Shown one piece after another: positions 40,957-49,800 of a stretch of DNA of 51,883 nucleotides; within the stretch, counting starts at the first letter, position 1; every line of letters starts with the position of its first letter. This DNA comes from Verrucomicrobiota bacterium (GTDB taxonomy: Bacteria; Verrucomicrobiota; Verrucomicrobiia; Limisphaerales; SIBE01), in contig JAQBVM010000007.1 of NCBI GenBank assembly GCA_027623095.1, positions 1-51,883 on the forward strand. The letters run 5' to 3'. Position numbers and translations under genes: made by a program. A model generated the notes under the pieces. That model made no database searches, was not told where the DNA came from, and saw nothing but the letters and a program-made list of their open reading frames with translations.

Positions 40957-42486
40957 ATGAAGACCGAAACGATACCATTTACACTAGCCACGCTCGTTTA
41001 CGCTCTCTATCTCATTGTAGCAGGCTTGCAGACCACGAGCCCTGCCGCGCCTGCCTCGGACAACAAAAAGCCGGAAGTCATCCGAGGGCTCCGGCTCAAC
41101 TCGGATGAGGCCGCCCCAGGCTACGTGCTCTACGCGCGAGGCCGCATGACCTATCTAATAGACCGCGAGGGTATGGTCGTCCACACGTGGACCGGCAAAG
41201 AGACGTCAAACTCTGTTTACCTGCTCGACAACGGCAATCTGCTCCAATGCGCTCAGGAACCGAACCCTCCGGTGTTCAAAGGGGGCGGACAAGGCGGGCG
41301 GCTCCAGGAATATTCCTGGGACGGCGAACTGTTGTGGGATTGGAAGTTCGCCAACGAACATCATTTGCTTCATCACGACATCCAGCCGATGCCCAATGGC
41401 AATATTCTGGCAATCGCCTGGGAGGCTAAGAGCGCCCGAGAATGCATTCAAGCAGGACGCCGAATCGACCTCACACCCGAGGCGGGGATTTGGCCCGACA
41501 TGATTATTGAAATCGAACCTCAACGTCCAAACGGCGGGCGAATCGTCTGGGAGTGGCACATGTGGGACCACTTGATTCAGAATTACGATTCAACAAAGGC
41601 GAACTACGGGACGCCATCCGAACATCCTGAGCTGATCGACATCAATGGCGGGACCAAACAGCCCGAGATGGATTCCAAAGAACTGGCGCGTCTCAAGGCG
41701 CTGGGTTACATCCCGAACGACGCAAAACCGAGAGACCTGAGATCGGACTTCCTCCACACGAACGCGGTTGACTACAACGCCGACCTGGATCAAATCGCGA
41801 TCAGCATCCATAATCTGCACGAGATCTGGATTATCGATCACAGCACGACCAGCGAGCAGGCGTCGGAGCACTCGGGTGGACGACACAACAAAGGCGGCGA
41901 TCTCCTTTACCGATGGGGCAACCCCCTGATTTACGGACGGAGCACTCAAGACCAGCAGATGCTTTTCGGCCAGCACGATATCCGATGGATTGAAAAGGGC
42001 TTTCCCGGAGCGGGCCACCTGACAGTCTTCAACAACAATGCCAAAGCGCCGGAGGGCGTGCATTCCGCGGTGTTAGAGCTCGTTCCACCGATGAATGCGG
42101 ACGGATCCTACGTAACCCCATCGCAAGGACCGTTCGGACCTGACCAGCCTCTTTGGAAATATGAAGCGCCCGACAAACAATCGTTCCACAGCAATTACAT
42201 TTCCGGAGCTCGGCGGCAACCCAACGGCAATACCCTCATCTGCGCGGGGGCTGACGGAATTTTCTTCGAAGTGACCCATGAAGGCAAAATCGTTTGGGAG
42301 TTTTTGGAACCGTTCGGCGAAGGGACCCCTTCGGCAGACTCCCGTCCTAATCGCGATTCCGGGCGGAATCATTCCGTCTTCCGAGCCACAAAGTATCCGC
42401 CTGAACATCCGGCGTTCGCCGGACGCCAATTGAAACCTATCAATCCACAACCAGCATACGCGAAAGCCCCACCGTCCGAGAAGTAG
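40957..42486 (+). CDS. Arylsulfate sulfotransferase (ASST) family propeller protein
   Basis: A 509-residue exported enzyme of the ASST type, which moves sulfate between phenolic compounds without PAPS. A signal segment (FTLATLVYALYLIVAGLQTT) precedes a six-bladed propeller with the family repeats EYSWDGELLWDWKFANEHHL, LLHHDIQPMPNGNILAIAWE, DFLHTNAVDYNADLDQIAIS, QHDIRWI and FHSNYISGARRQPNGNTLIC. Conserved His residues in these blades fit the ASST active site; the exact catalytic one cannot be assigned by eye. A short insert at 240-255 carries LARLKALGYIP, the motif shared with the sulfatase and the 63-residue protein. Confidence 0.87.
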   Translation: MKTETIPFTLATLVYALYLIVAGLQTTSPAAPASDNKKPEVIRGLRLNSDEAAPGYVLYARGRMTYLIDREGMVVHTWTGKETSNSVYLLDNGNLLQCAQEPNPPVFKGGGQGGRLQEYSWDGELLWDWKFANEHHLLHHDIQPMPNGNILAIAWEAKSARECIQAGRRIDLTPEAGIWPDMIIEIEPQRPNGGRIVWEWHMWDHLIQNYDSTKANYGTPSEHPELIDINGGTKQPEMDSKELARLKALGYIPNDAKPRDLRSDFLHTNAVDYNADLDQIAISIHNLHEIWIIDHSTTSEQASEHSGGRHNKGGDLLYRWGNPLIYGRSTQDQQMLFGQHDIRWIEKGFPGAGHLTVFNNNAKAPEGVHSAVLELVPPMNADGSYVTPSQGPFGPDQPLWKYEAPDKQSFHSNYISGARRQPNGNTLICAGADGIFFEVTHEGKIVWEFLEPFGEGTPSADSRPNRDSGRNHSVFRATKYPPEHPAFAGRQLKPINPQPAYAKAPPSEK

Positions 42487-42548
42487 GGGTCCGTTTATTC
42501 GATGGTCAACCGAAGGATCGCTGGAAACAGGAGTTCTCATTTTGACCC

Positions 42549-42654
42549 GGAGCGCGCCTGTGGCGTCCCGACCAGCCGCAGCACGTCCGAACAACACTAA
42601 GCGGTTATGCATATCCACGCGCTGCGGCTGATGCTTCGCTCACAGCCGCGCTCC
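42549..42654. repeat. 106-bp element with 38-base inverted arms
   Basis: The left arm 42549-42586 (ggagcgcgcctgtggcgtcc, then cgaccagccgcagcacgt) and right arm 42617-42654 are imperfect inverted copies: read on the minus strand the right arm gives ggagcgcggctgtgagcgaa then gcatcagccgcagcgcgt. It lies in the gap between the convergent ASST and CHAT genes and may act as a terminator-like structure. The remaining 42487-42743 holds nothing else I can support. Confidence 0.7.
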
Positions 42655-42743
42655 GCAAATGAGGATCGCTAGCAAAGAGGGAGCGAAGTTGACACTGAAT
42701 CGTTACAACGCGGAAACGCAATGGAGAATCGCTTCCATAGATA

Positions 42744-44114
42744 TCACTTCATAGATCCCTGCGAACTCAGGATGAATGGGCCAGCCAGCAGCACGGCTTC
42801 GTGCAATCCGCGCTCCGTCCGCAACCGCACCAGCCAGTCTCGTTGCACTTCGGCCAGCGCGCTCGGCGCGTCGCCGTTGGCGTGGAACCGTTCGTAAAAC
42901 TCCGCCATGATTTGCGCGGTCTCTTCATCCGCCACACTCCACAAGGTCATCAGCAAGTTCTCCGCGCCCGCTTGGATGAAGGCTCGGCGCAGGCCCAGCA
43001 CGCCTTCACCGGAGCGCACTTCGCCCATGCCCGTGTCACAGGCTGAGAGGGTCACCAGCCAGGTCCCCTGCAAATCCAGCGTGCCCACGTCCGCCGCGGT
43101 CACGATCCCGTCGTTGGCGGGTGGCGGTGTTTCGCCTCGATTCCAGGCCTCCAACGTCGCTTGCGCTCCGGCCAAGGCCAGACCGCTCCGATGCATCGGA
43201 TTCTTCTCGAAACGGGGGCCAGAAGGCGGCCCCAGGGACGCGAACGGACCTTGGCCGACAGGCGGTTCTGTTGCCGTTGACAAAGACTGCGGCCGCCAAC
43301 CGCCTACGCCGCGGAAGGCCTCATCGTTTGGACTCGGTTTGGGTTCCTCATCTGCGAGGAAAAATCCGTGTGTCGCGAGATGCAAGATGCGCGGGGAGCG
43401 AATCGTGTGCAGGTTCACCTCCGTGGCCTCGGCACCCACATGGACTTCCGTGGGCCAATTCCATTCCTTGGCCCGCACGGCCAACGCCTGGCTTTCCTGC
43501 GCCGTCCCCGGAAGCGGCGGCAACGAAAGTCCACGAAAATCCCGACGCTCCATCTCGCGCAAGCGGCCGATTTGTCCTGAACTTGTGGCAGAGCTTGTCG
43601 AGGGCGGTGTCTGAGGCGAATTTGGCGCGATGGTTTTTTTGATGTCTTCTTTCCCCTTACCCCGACCCTCTCCCCCGCGGAGAGGGAGAACCGAAGGCAG
43701 CGGTGGATAAGGGCCAGAGTCGTGGGGAAAAACTGGATCGGCGGCAATGGATTCCCTCTCCTTGGGGAGAGGGTTAGGGTGAGGGGAATCAAGACGCTGA
43801 CCGGTCAGAGACTCAGCAACAGCCGAGCGTGTCATCCCCTCAGATGTGCCTGTCCCACTTCCACCCGAAAAATCCGGATCGGCAAAGATCGACATCGGCC
43901 CGGCGTCCCGCGAGCCCGTTTCGCGCAACAAATCCCGCCCACTCGTCACGTAACGAATCGAGTACTTCTGGCTCAGGAACTGATCGTCCGGCGTCAACAA
44001 CGTGGCGAAGGAAAGAAAGTTCAATGCGCCGTCGGGACTGATGATCACGGTTTTCGTGCCCGGCGGAAGAAGCGGTTCCAGTGGCGACCAGAGCTGCTCG
44101 AAGAGGCGGTGCAA
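42744..44114 (-). CDS. CHAT-domain half of split TPR-CHAT protein 1
   Basis: Encodes 456 residues of CHAT (caspase-HetF associated with TPRs) peptidase. It has ISPDGALNFLSFATLLTPDD, the catalytic His in ILHLATHGFFLADEE and the catalytic Cys in VTLSACDTGMGEVRSGEG, so the active site is intact. The nominal TTG start is not a convincing initiation site: the same frame is open upstream to 44186 and encodes ESADPKSEIISQNSEIEPLL, which looks like natural linker. The TPR half ends at 44141 in the other frame, and a -1 slip would join them. The linker contains inverted repeat DNA translated as HPNPLPKERE. Confidence 0.82.
   Translation of the reverse strand: MHRLFEQLWSPLEPLLPPGTKTVIISPDGALNFLSFATLLTPDDQFLSQKYSIRYVTSGRDLLRETGSRDAGPMSIFADPDFSGGSGTGTSEGMTRSAVAESLTGQRLDSPHPNPLPKERESIAADPVFPHDSGPYPPLPSVLPLRGGEGRGKGKEDIKKTIAPNSPQTPPSTSSATSSGQIGRLREMERRDFRGLSLPPLPGTAQESQALAVRAKEWNWPTEVHVGAEATEVNLHTIRSPRILHLATHGFFLADEEPKPSPNDEAFRGVGGWRPQSLSTATEPPVGQGPFASLGPPSGPRFEKNPMHRSGLALAGAQATLEAWNRGETPPPANDGIVTAADVGTLDLQGTWLVTLSACDTGMGEVRSGEGVLGLRRAFIQAGAENLLMTLWSVADEETAQIMAEFYERFHANGDAPSALAEVQRDWLVRLRTERGLHEAVLLAGPFILSSQGSMK
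43653..43786. repeat. Inverted C-rich repeat pair inside the CHAT linker
   Basis: Two 34-35-base copies in opposite orientation: 43653-43687 (ccccttaccccgaccctctc, then cccgcggagaggga) and 43753-43786 (minus strand ccccucaccctaaccctctc-like, followed by cccaaggagaggga). They lie within the CHAT gene and are translated. This is the common dispersed HPNPLP-type repeat sequence, here captured in frame. Confidence 0.7.
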
Positions 44115-44140
44115 CAGCGGTTCGATTTCTGAGTTCTGAC

Positions 44141-46801
44141 TTATGATTTCTGATTTGGGATCGGCGCTCTCCAGCGGCTTTGGACTTCAGACTTTGGACC
44201 AGTTCGGACTGCATCTTGATACTGCTTGAGCGTTGTTTCGATGAGATCCGCCTTGCCTAAATCAATCCACTTTGGATCACCGGATGATGCCAATGCGATA
44301 GCTCCGTAGTGTCGCTCGTGCCGGGAGCGCTCAGGCGGCACGGGAGGATGCGGGTAGTGCAACAGCTCCAACAACACGGCATCTGGCGGGATGGCTTGCT
44401 GCACCTGTTCAACCGTCACGCTCAAGGCCCGGCGCGCGCGGCCCAGCCCCGTCACCTCCCGCGCCAAAGCGCCTTCCAGTTGTTCGATCTGTTGGGTTGA
44501 CGCGAGTTTCTCGGCTTCCCGATTTTCACGGTCTTCAGGACAAGACTCCGGCGGCGCCTCAGAGAACGACCGCGCCAAGCGTTGTTTGGTTGCCCGCAGT
44601 TGGTCCACCAGGGCACGGTGTTTCGGATTCTGGCTTGTCTGAGCCAGGAGCCGGTCTTCCAGGATGGAATCGAGCACGATGCCTTTGTATCGCAACACGG
44701 CCAACGCGATGTGCGGCGCTGACTCCAAGGCGACAGGATGGCTATAAGGGTTCTGCGTAGATAAGTAGCCCAACCGTTGTGATTCCGAAGTGAACGAGAG
44801 GACGTTCGCTACACCCGCGGCCTCCGCCCGCTGCGCTTTGGTGGCCAATTCCAGAGCGGCCGGTCTCTTGTCCGCTTTCAGGAGGAGCGTTGCTAAATCC
44901 ATGTAAGCGTGCCTGAGAATGGGATGGTCCGGTCCATGCAGCTTTTCGTAGATTCTCAGGAAGCGCTGCAGATGCGCCTCAGCCTTCGCGTAGTTTCCCA
45001 TGGACCGGTAAAAATTCGCCAGCTCGTGGTGGGTGGAGGCCGTGCCGATATCCTCCGGGCCCCAGGCTTTTTCCTGTGCCTGAAGAGCGCGCAGGTAGAG
45101 CGGCTCGGCTTTGGCATATTCGCCCATCTTTAAATAAAGCGAGGCCAAACAACCGACGATAATACTCTGCATCTCCGGCCGGCTGGTTTTCTCGAAAATG
45201 TCTAACGCGCGCAGGTAAGCGGTTTCCGCCTTGGAGTAGTCGCTCCGCATGTAATAATGCTGGCCCAGCGCCCACAACATGTCGGCGGTTTCCCGGGCTT
45301 CCGGTCCCCATTTGGTTTCGTTGGTTTTCAAGCCGCGCAAGAGAAGCGACTCGGCCCGTTCATAGTCGCGCAGGTCCCGGTAGTTCCCCGCTAAGAAAGA
45401 CAGCGTCCTGACCGTAAGTGGATGTTCTGGCCCCAACGCATTCTCCCTAATCGTCAGCGCACGTTGCAGAAGCTGTTGTTGCTTCGCCAAATCGCCTATC
45501 CCGGAGTAGAGGCTGGCCAAATTGACGAGCGAAGTGGCCACCTCGGGATGATCGGCTCCAAGCGCTTTCGCCCGGATACCAAGCGCCCGCTGGCAGAGCT
45601 CCACTGCTGCGGCCAAATCGTGCCTTTGGCAGAACAGGGAAGCGAGCCTCTGCAAGATCGCGGCGAGGGCAGGATGTTCCGGACCGAGGACTTGTTCGTA
45701 ACGTTGCAAGGCGTTCTGGAATAGCTGTTCCGCTTTGGCATCGTCTCCCATCCGCGAATAAAGGATATTGAGACGGCCAACGATTCCGTCCACACCTGGG
45801 TGCGCGGGACCCAAAACCTTCTCGAGGGTGTGCAAGGCGCGCAGATAGAGTGGCTCCGCCTTTTCATGTGTCCCTGGTTGGAAAAAGATTTCTGCACGCA
45901 GAGAAACAATGAACGCCGTGTTCGGATGATCGGAACCAAGAACCGCCTCGCAGATTTCCAAGGCGCGCTGCGAGAGAAGGTCGGCGCGGTCGTATTCTCC
46001 GCGGCCACAGTGTGTGCCCGCGATGTGACCGAGCAGGTAAGCAACTTGCGGATGCATCGCTCCTAGTTTCTCCCATATAGCCAAAGCCTGTTCAAAGAGG
46101 GCTTTTGCTGCGGCATGCTCTCCCTTTTCCGCATGCACGACTCCTGCGTAGAAAAGCGCGTCGGCGGCATCCGTGTGGTCCAGCAGCTCTAGCCGACCAA
46201 ATATGTCCAGAGCTCGCTTGGCCAACGACTCGCCCTCCGAAAAATTCCCTTGGACTATGCATAGGCTGGCCAGCGTATTGAGCTTGGTGGCAGTCTTGGG
46301 GTGGTCGGCCCCGAGAGTTGCTTCGCAAATCATCAGCGCCTGTTTCACGAGCTTTTCTGCTTCTGCATACTCGCCCAGCTCGCGATGGGTGGCGCCTAGT
46401 CCTTCCAGCGTCTCGGCAGTATCCGCGTGTTCCAGACCGAGCGTTTCTGTCCGGATGGCCAAGGCGCGTTCGAAAAGACTTTTGGCTTCCGGATAATTCC
46501 CCATCTCCTGGCGAAGCAGGGCCAGGCCATTGAGAGCCGCGGCCGTTTGCGGATGTCTCGAGCCAAAGGCCTTTTCGCAGATTCGCAATGCTCGCTGATA
46601 AAGCCGTTCGGCCATTGCGTAAACTGCCTTCCTTAGGTGAACACTTGCAACATAGCTGAGACTGATCGCGATCTCGGGATGCTCGGGATCAAGAGATGAC
46701 TCGCGCAATGCGAGGGCCTTTTGCGCAGCAACCAATGCCTCGTTGAATTTCCCCTGATCGAAGAGTTTCTGAAATTCTTGGTCTAGTTCGGTCGGGTTCA
46801 T
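44141..46801 (-). CDS. TPR half of split TPR-CHAT protein 1
   Basis: 886 residues from the ATG at 46801 (MNPTELDQEFQKLFDQGKFN). About fifteen 42-residue kinesin-light-chain-type TPRs (consensus YLRALxIxEKxLGPEHPxxA) run to about residue 640, followed by the helical region typical of TPR-CHAT proteins (FTSESQRLGYLSTQNPYS, GIVLDSILEDRLLAQTSQNP) and the start of the CHAT domain (AIPPDAVLLELLHYPHPPVP). The frame ends at a TAA in the linker (APIPNQKS), before the catalytic core. An in-frame start further upstream would overlap the neighbouring gene and is less likely. TPRs usually sense a partner and release CHAT activity. Confidence 0.85.
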   Translation of the reverse strand: MNPTELDQEFQKLFDQGKFNEALVAAQKALALRESSLDPEHPEIAISLSYVASVHLRKAVYAMAERLYQRALRICEKAFGSRHPQTAAALNGLALLRQEMGNYPEAKSLFERALAIRTETLGLEHADTAETLEGLGATHRELGEYAEAEKLVKQALMICEATLGADHPKTATKLNTLASLCIVQGNFSEGESLAKRALDIFGRLELLDHTDAADALFYAGVVHAEKGEHAAAKALFEQALAIWEKLGAMHPQVAYLLGHIAGTHCGRGEYDRADLLSQRALEICEAVLGSDHPNTAFIVSLRAEIFFQPGTHEKAEPLYLRALHTLEKVLGPAHPGVDGIVGRLNILYSRMGDDAKAEQLFQNALQRYEQVLGPEHPALAAILQRLASLFCQRHDLAAAVELCQRALGIRAKALGADHPEVATSLVNLASLYSGIGDLAKQQQLLQRALTIRENALGPEHPLTVRTLSFLAGNYRDLRDYERAESLLLRGLKTNETKWGPEARETADMLWALGQHYYMRSDYSKAETAYLRALDIFEKTSRPEMQSIIVGCLASLYLKMGEYAKAEPLYLRALQAQEKAWGPEDIGTASTHHELANFYRSMGNYAKAEAHLQRFLRIYEKLHGPDHPILRHAYMDLATLLLKADKRPAALELATKAQRAEAAGVANVLSFTSESQRLGYLSTQNPYSHPVALESAPHIALAVLRYKGIVLDSILEDRLLAQTSQNPKHRALVDQLRATKQRLARSFSEAPPESCPEDRENREAEKLASTQQIEQLEGALAREVTGLGRARRALSVTVEQVQQAIPPDAVLLELLHYPHPPVPPERSRHERHYGAIALASSGDPKWIDLGKADLIETTLKQYQDAVRTGPKSEVQSRWRAPIPNQKS
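44153..44159 (-). promoter_or_regulatory. CCCAAAT slippery heptamer at the TPR/CHAT junction
   Basis: In the TPR frame the codons read ATC CCA AAT, giving the X-XXY-YYZ heptamer C-CCA-AAT. A -1 slip here yields CCC AAA and enters the CHAT frame, which stays open to 42744. The zero-frame stop is 9 bases downstream. No strong downstream stem-loop is evident, so function as a programmed site is a hypothesis. Confidence 0.4.
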
Positions 46802-46820
46802 AACGGTCGCCACTTTGCTT

Positions 46821-49800
46821 TCAGGTTTCCGCCTCCTGGTTCTGACTGGAATCATCCCCGTTCCCCTTCCGCACGGTCGGTCCTTGAAACGTCAGGACGA
46901 ATGGACCCGCTAAACGAACGGCCGCTTCGAGACTTTGGCTGTTTCGCAACTTGACCAGCCAATCGCGCTGCACGTCGGCCAAGGCTTGCGGCGCATCGCC
47001 GGTTGCATGGAAGCGTTCATAAAACTCCGTCATCAATTGCGCGGTCTCTTCGTCCGCCACACACCAGAGCGTCATCAGCAGATTCCTCGCGCCGGCTTGG
47101 ATGAAACCGCGGCGCAAGCCCAAGACGCCTTCGCCGGACTTCGCTTCGCCCGCGCCGGTTTCGCAGGCGGAGAGCACCACCAACTCCGTCCCTTCCAATT
47201 TCAACGTGCCTGCTTCCGCTGCGGTGACGATCCCGTCGGCGATTGAGGCCGTCTCGCCACGACGCCAGGCTTCCAACGTTGCTTGCGCGCCGGCCAAGGC
47301 CAGTCCGCTCCGGTGCATCGGATTCTTCAACACCCCGCGCGGACGCAGAAAACTCGTGGACTCGCCGCCCAATTCCATCGGCTCAAACGGACGAATCCCG
47401 CCCACGCCGCGCCGTTCCTCAACCCTGGTCTCGGGGAGCGCACGCGCCTCGCGTGCCCCGGTCGGCCTGTCTGCCGAACATGCAGGCGCCTCGCCGACCG
47501 GAACAGAGAACGTTCCGCTGACCGGCTCCGCAGAAGGGTTCGGCGAGGGCGCCGAACCCAGCACGCGAGGCGCGTGCGCTCCCCCGTCACTGAGAAAGAA
47601 GCCGTGCGTGGCTAGGTGCAGAATGCGCGGCGAGGACACCGCTTGCAGTCGCGATTCCGACGCCTCCGCCCCTTCGAACACTTGAATCGGCCACTGCCAA
47701 CGCCGCGCTTGCTCCGCCAGCAGAGCGCTCTCCCGCGCCGTCCCTGGCAACGGCGGCAAGTGCAACGCCGCGAAGTCCCGAATCTCCACCTCGCGCAGTT
47801 GCGTCCCCGGCGCGCGGGCGACCCCGCCCGCAGCACCTGCGCCGAAGCCCGAGGTCTCAGGCAAATCCGTGCGCTCCGGACACGCCGACGTTGCTGGGGA
47901 CGAGGCCGTCCGCGCTCCGTCCGCCGACCGTGTCGCATCACCAACCGTTCCCGCGCCGCTCGGCCCGCCGAAATCCGGGTTCGCGAAGACTGTCACTTGC
48001 GTGTTCTCCGACACCTGAAACTCGCGCAACAGATCGCGTCCGCTGGCCACGTAACGGATCGAATACTTCTGGCTCAAGAACTGATCGTCGGGCGTCAACA
48101 ACGTGGCGAAGGAAAGAAAGTTCAACGCGCCGTCGGGACTGAGGATGACGGTCTTGGTCTCGGGTGGAAGGAGCGGCTCGACCGGCGACCACAGTTGCTG
48201 ATGCAGAGCTTGGAGCAACGTGGAGAGTTGCAAGTCACCCCTCACCCGGTCTTCGACCACCCTCTCCTCTTCCAACCTGCCTGCCGAAGCCTCGACGTAG
48301 GCAGGAGGGGAGAGGGCAGAGAGAGGGGTGGTTTCAGTGGCTTTGGGACCGTTCGGCGCGGCGCTGACCGGCGCAGGCGAGACGCCTGCGCTCCCCCGCA
48401 CCGCTTCTTGATACCGCTTCACGTTCTGTTCGATGGCTTCCGCGCTGCCCAGGCAAACCCACTTCGGTTCGCCGCTGGCAGCAAGCACAACTGCCCCGTA
48501 GCGCGACATGGGTTCGTGGGGAACTCTATGGTTCCAGTAACGCAACAGTTCCAATAACACTGCGTCCTTCGGTAGCGCTTGCCGTACTTGTTCCACGGTC
48601 ACACGGAGCGCACGGCGAGGGTGCCCAAGAGCAGCCACTTCCCGTGCTAAGGAGCCTTCTAATCGCTCCAGTTCCTCAACCGATTTCGCTCTTTCGGCTT
48701 CTCGAGCCTCGCGGCTTTGGAGACTTAACATCTCCGGCTCTTCCAACAGAAACCGCGTCATGCGCAGCTTGGTTGAGCGAAGCTGTTCCACCAAGGCTTG
48801 GTGCTCCGGCTTTTGGCTGGCTTCAGCGACCAGGCAGTCTTCCAACAAGGAATCCAGCACAATGCCCTTATTTCGGAGGACGGCTGTGGCGACACCCAGC
48901 GCTGATTCGACTGCGGCAAGCAAGCCGTAAGGATTCCGTCTTTCTGTAAATGCGAGGCGTTGTGATTCGGACGTGAAGGAGAGGACATTTATCAAAGTCG
49001 CCGAATCCCCGCGGTCGGCTTGGACAGCCATTCCCAGCGCTTCGGATTTCTTGCCTATCCCGACGAGGTGCCAGCCGAACTGCGTGTACGCTCCTGCCCT
49101 GTGCGGACTCTCCGGGCCGAAGGCGGTTTCTGAAATTTTCAGCGCGCGGCGGTAAAACGGTTCAGCCTTCTCATGTTCTCCGATTGCCGCATGGTGCAAC
49201 CCCAGGCTGTTGAGCTTGCTGGCGGTGAAGAGATGCTCCATCCCAAACTCCTTTTCCGCGAGGCTCAGAGCCCGCCGAAGAAGCATCTCGCCTTTCGCAG
49301 GTTGGCCCCTATTTCGGTAGAGCGCCGCGAGGCGCTCTTGACTGAAAGTGCTGGCGGCATGGGCCGGGCCCGGCTGCCTTTCGAGGATACTCAATTCGCA
49401 TAGCCGGACGGATTCCGCCTTGTCGCAATCGCCGATCCGCTCATATTCGGTCGCGAGTTCGTTCAAAGCTCCAGCCGCTCCAGTCAAGGCCCAAACCAAT
49501 CCAGGACTTTTCGGCGGAATTTCTTTCCGGGCATTCTTCATCAGGTTCTGATAAAGCGGTTCGGCCCTGTTCCCATTGCCCATCCGTAAATGAAGCGCGG
49601 CCAGATGGACAAGACTCACGACTGTGTGAGGGTGCCTCGGCCCATTGATTTTCTCGCTCGTCTCCAACGCGCGTTGATAAAGTGGCACAGCCTTACCGTC
49701 GGCGCCCATCCTCTGGTAAAGCGCGGCAAGGAAGTGCCGATTGTTTGCCGTGACCGGATGTTCTGGCCCGAGGGCACGTTCGGTGATCTTTAACGCGCGT

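Noticed and set aside
43121..43642. Long plus-strand frames opposite the CHAT domains (also 47616-48557 and 50720-51619)
   Set aside because: Arg/Pro/Ser-rich translations of GC-rich antisense codons; the minus strand encodes well-conserved CHAT motifs here.
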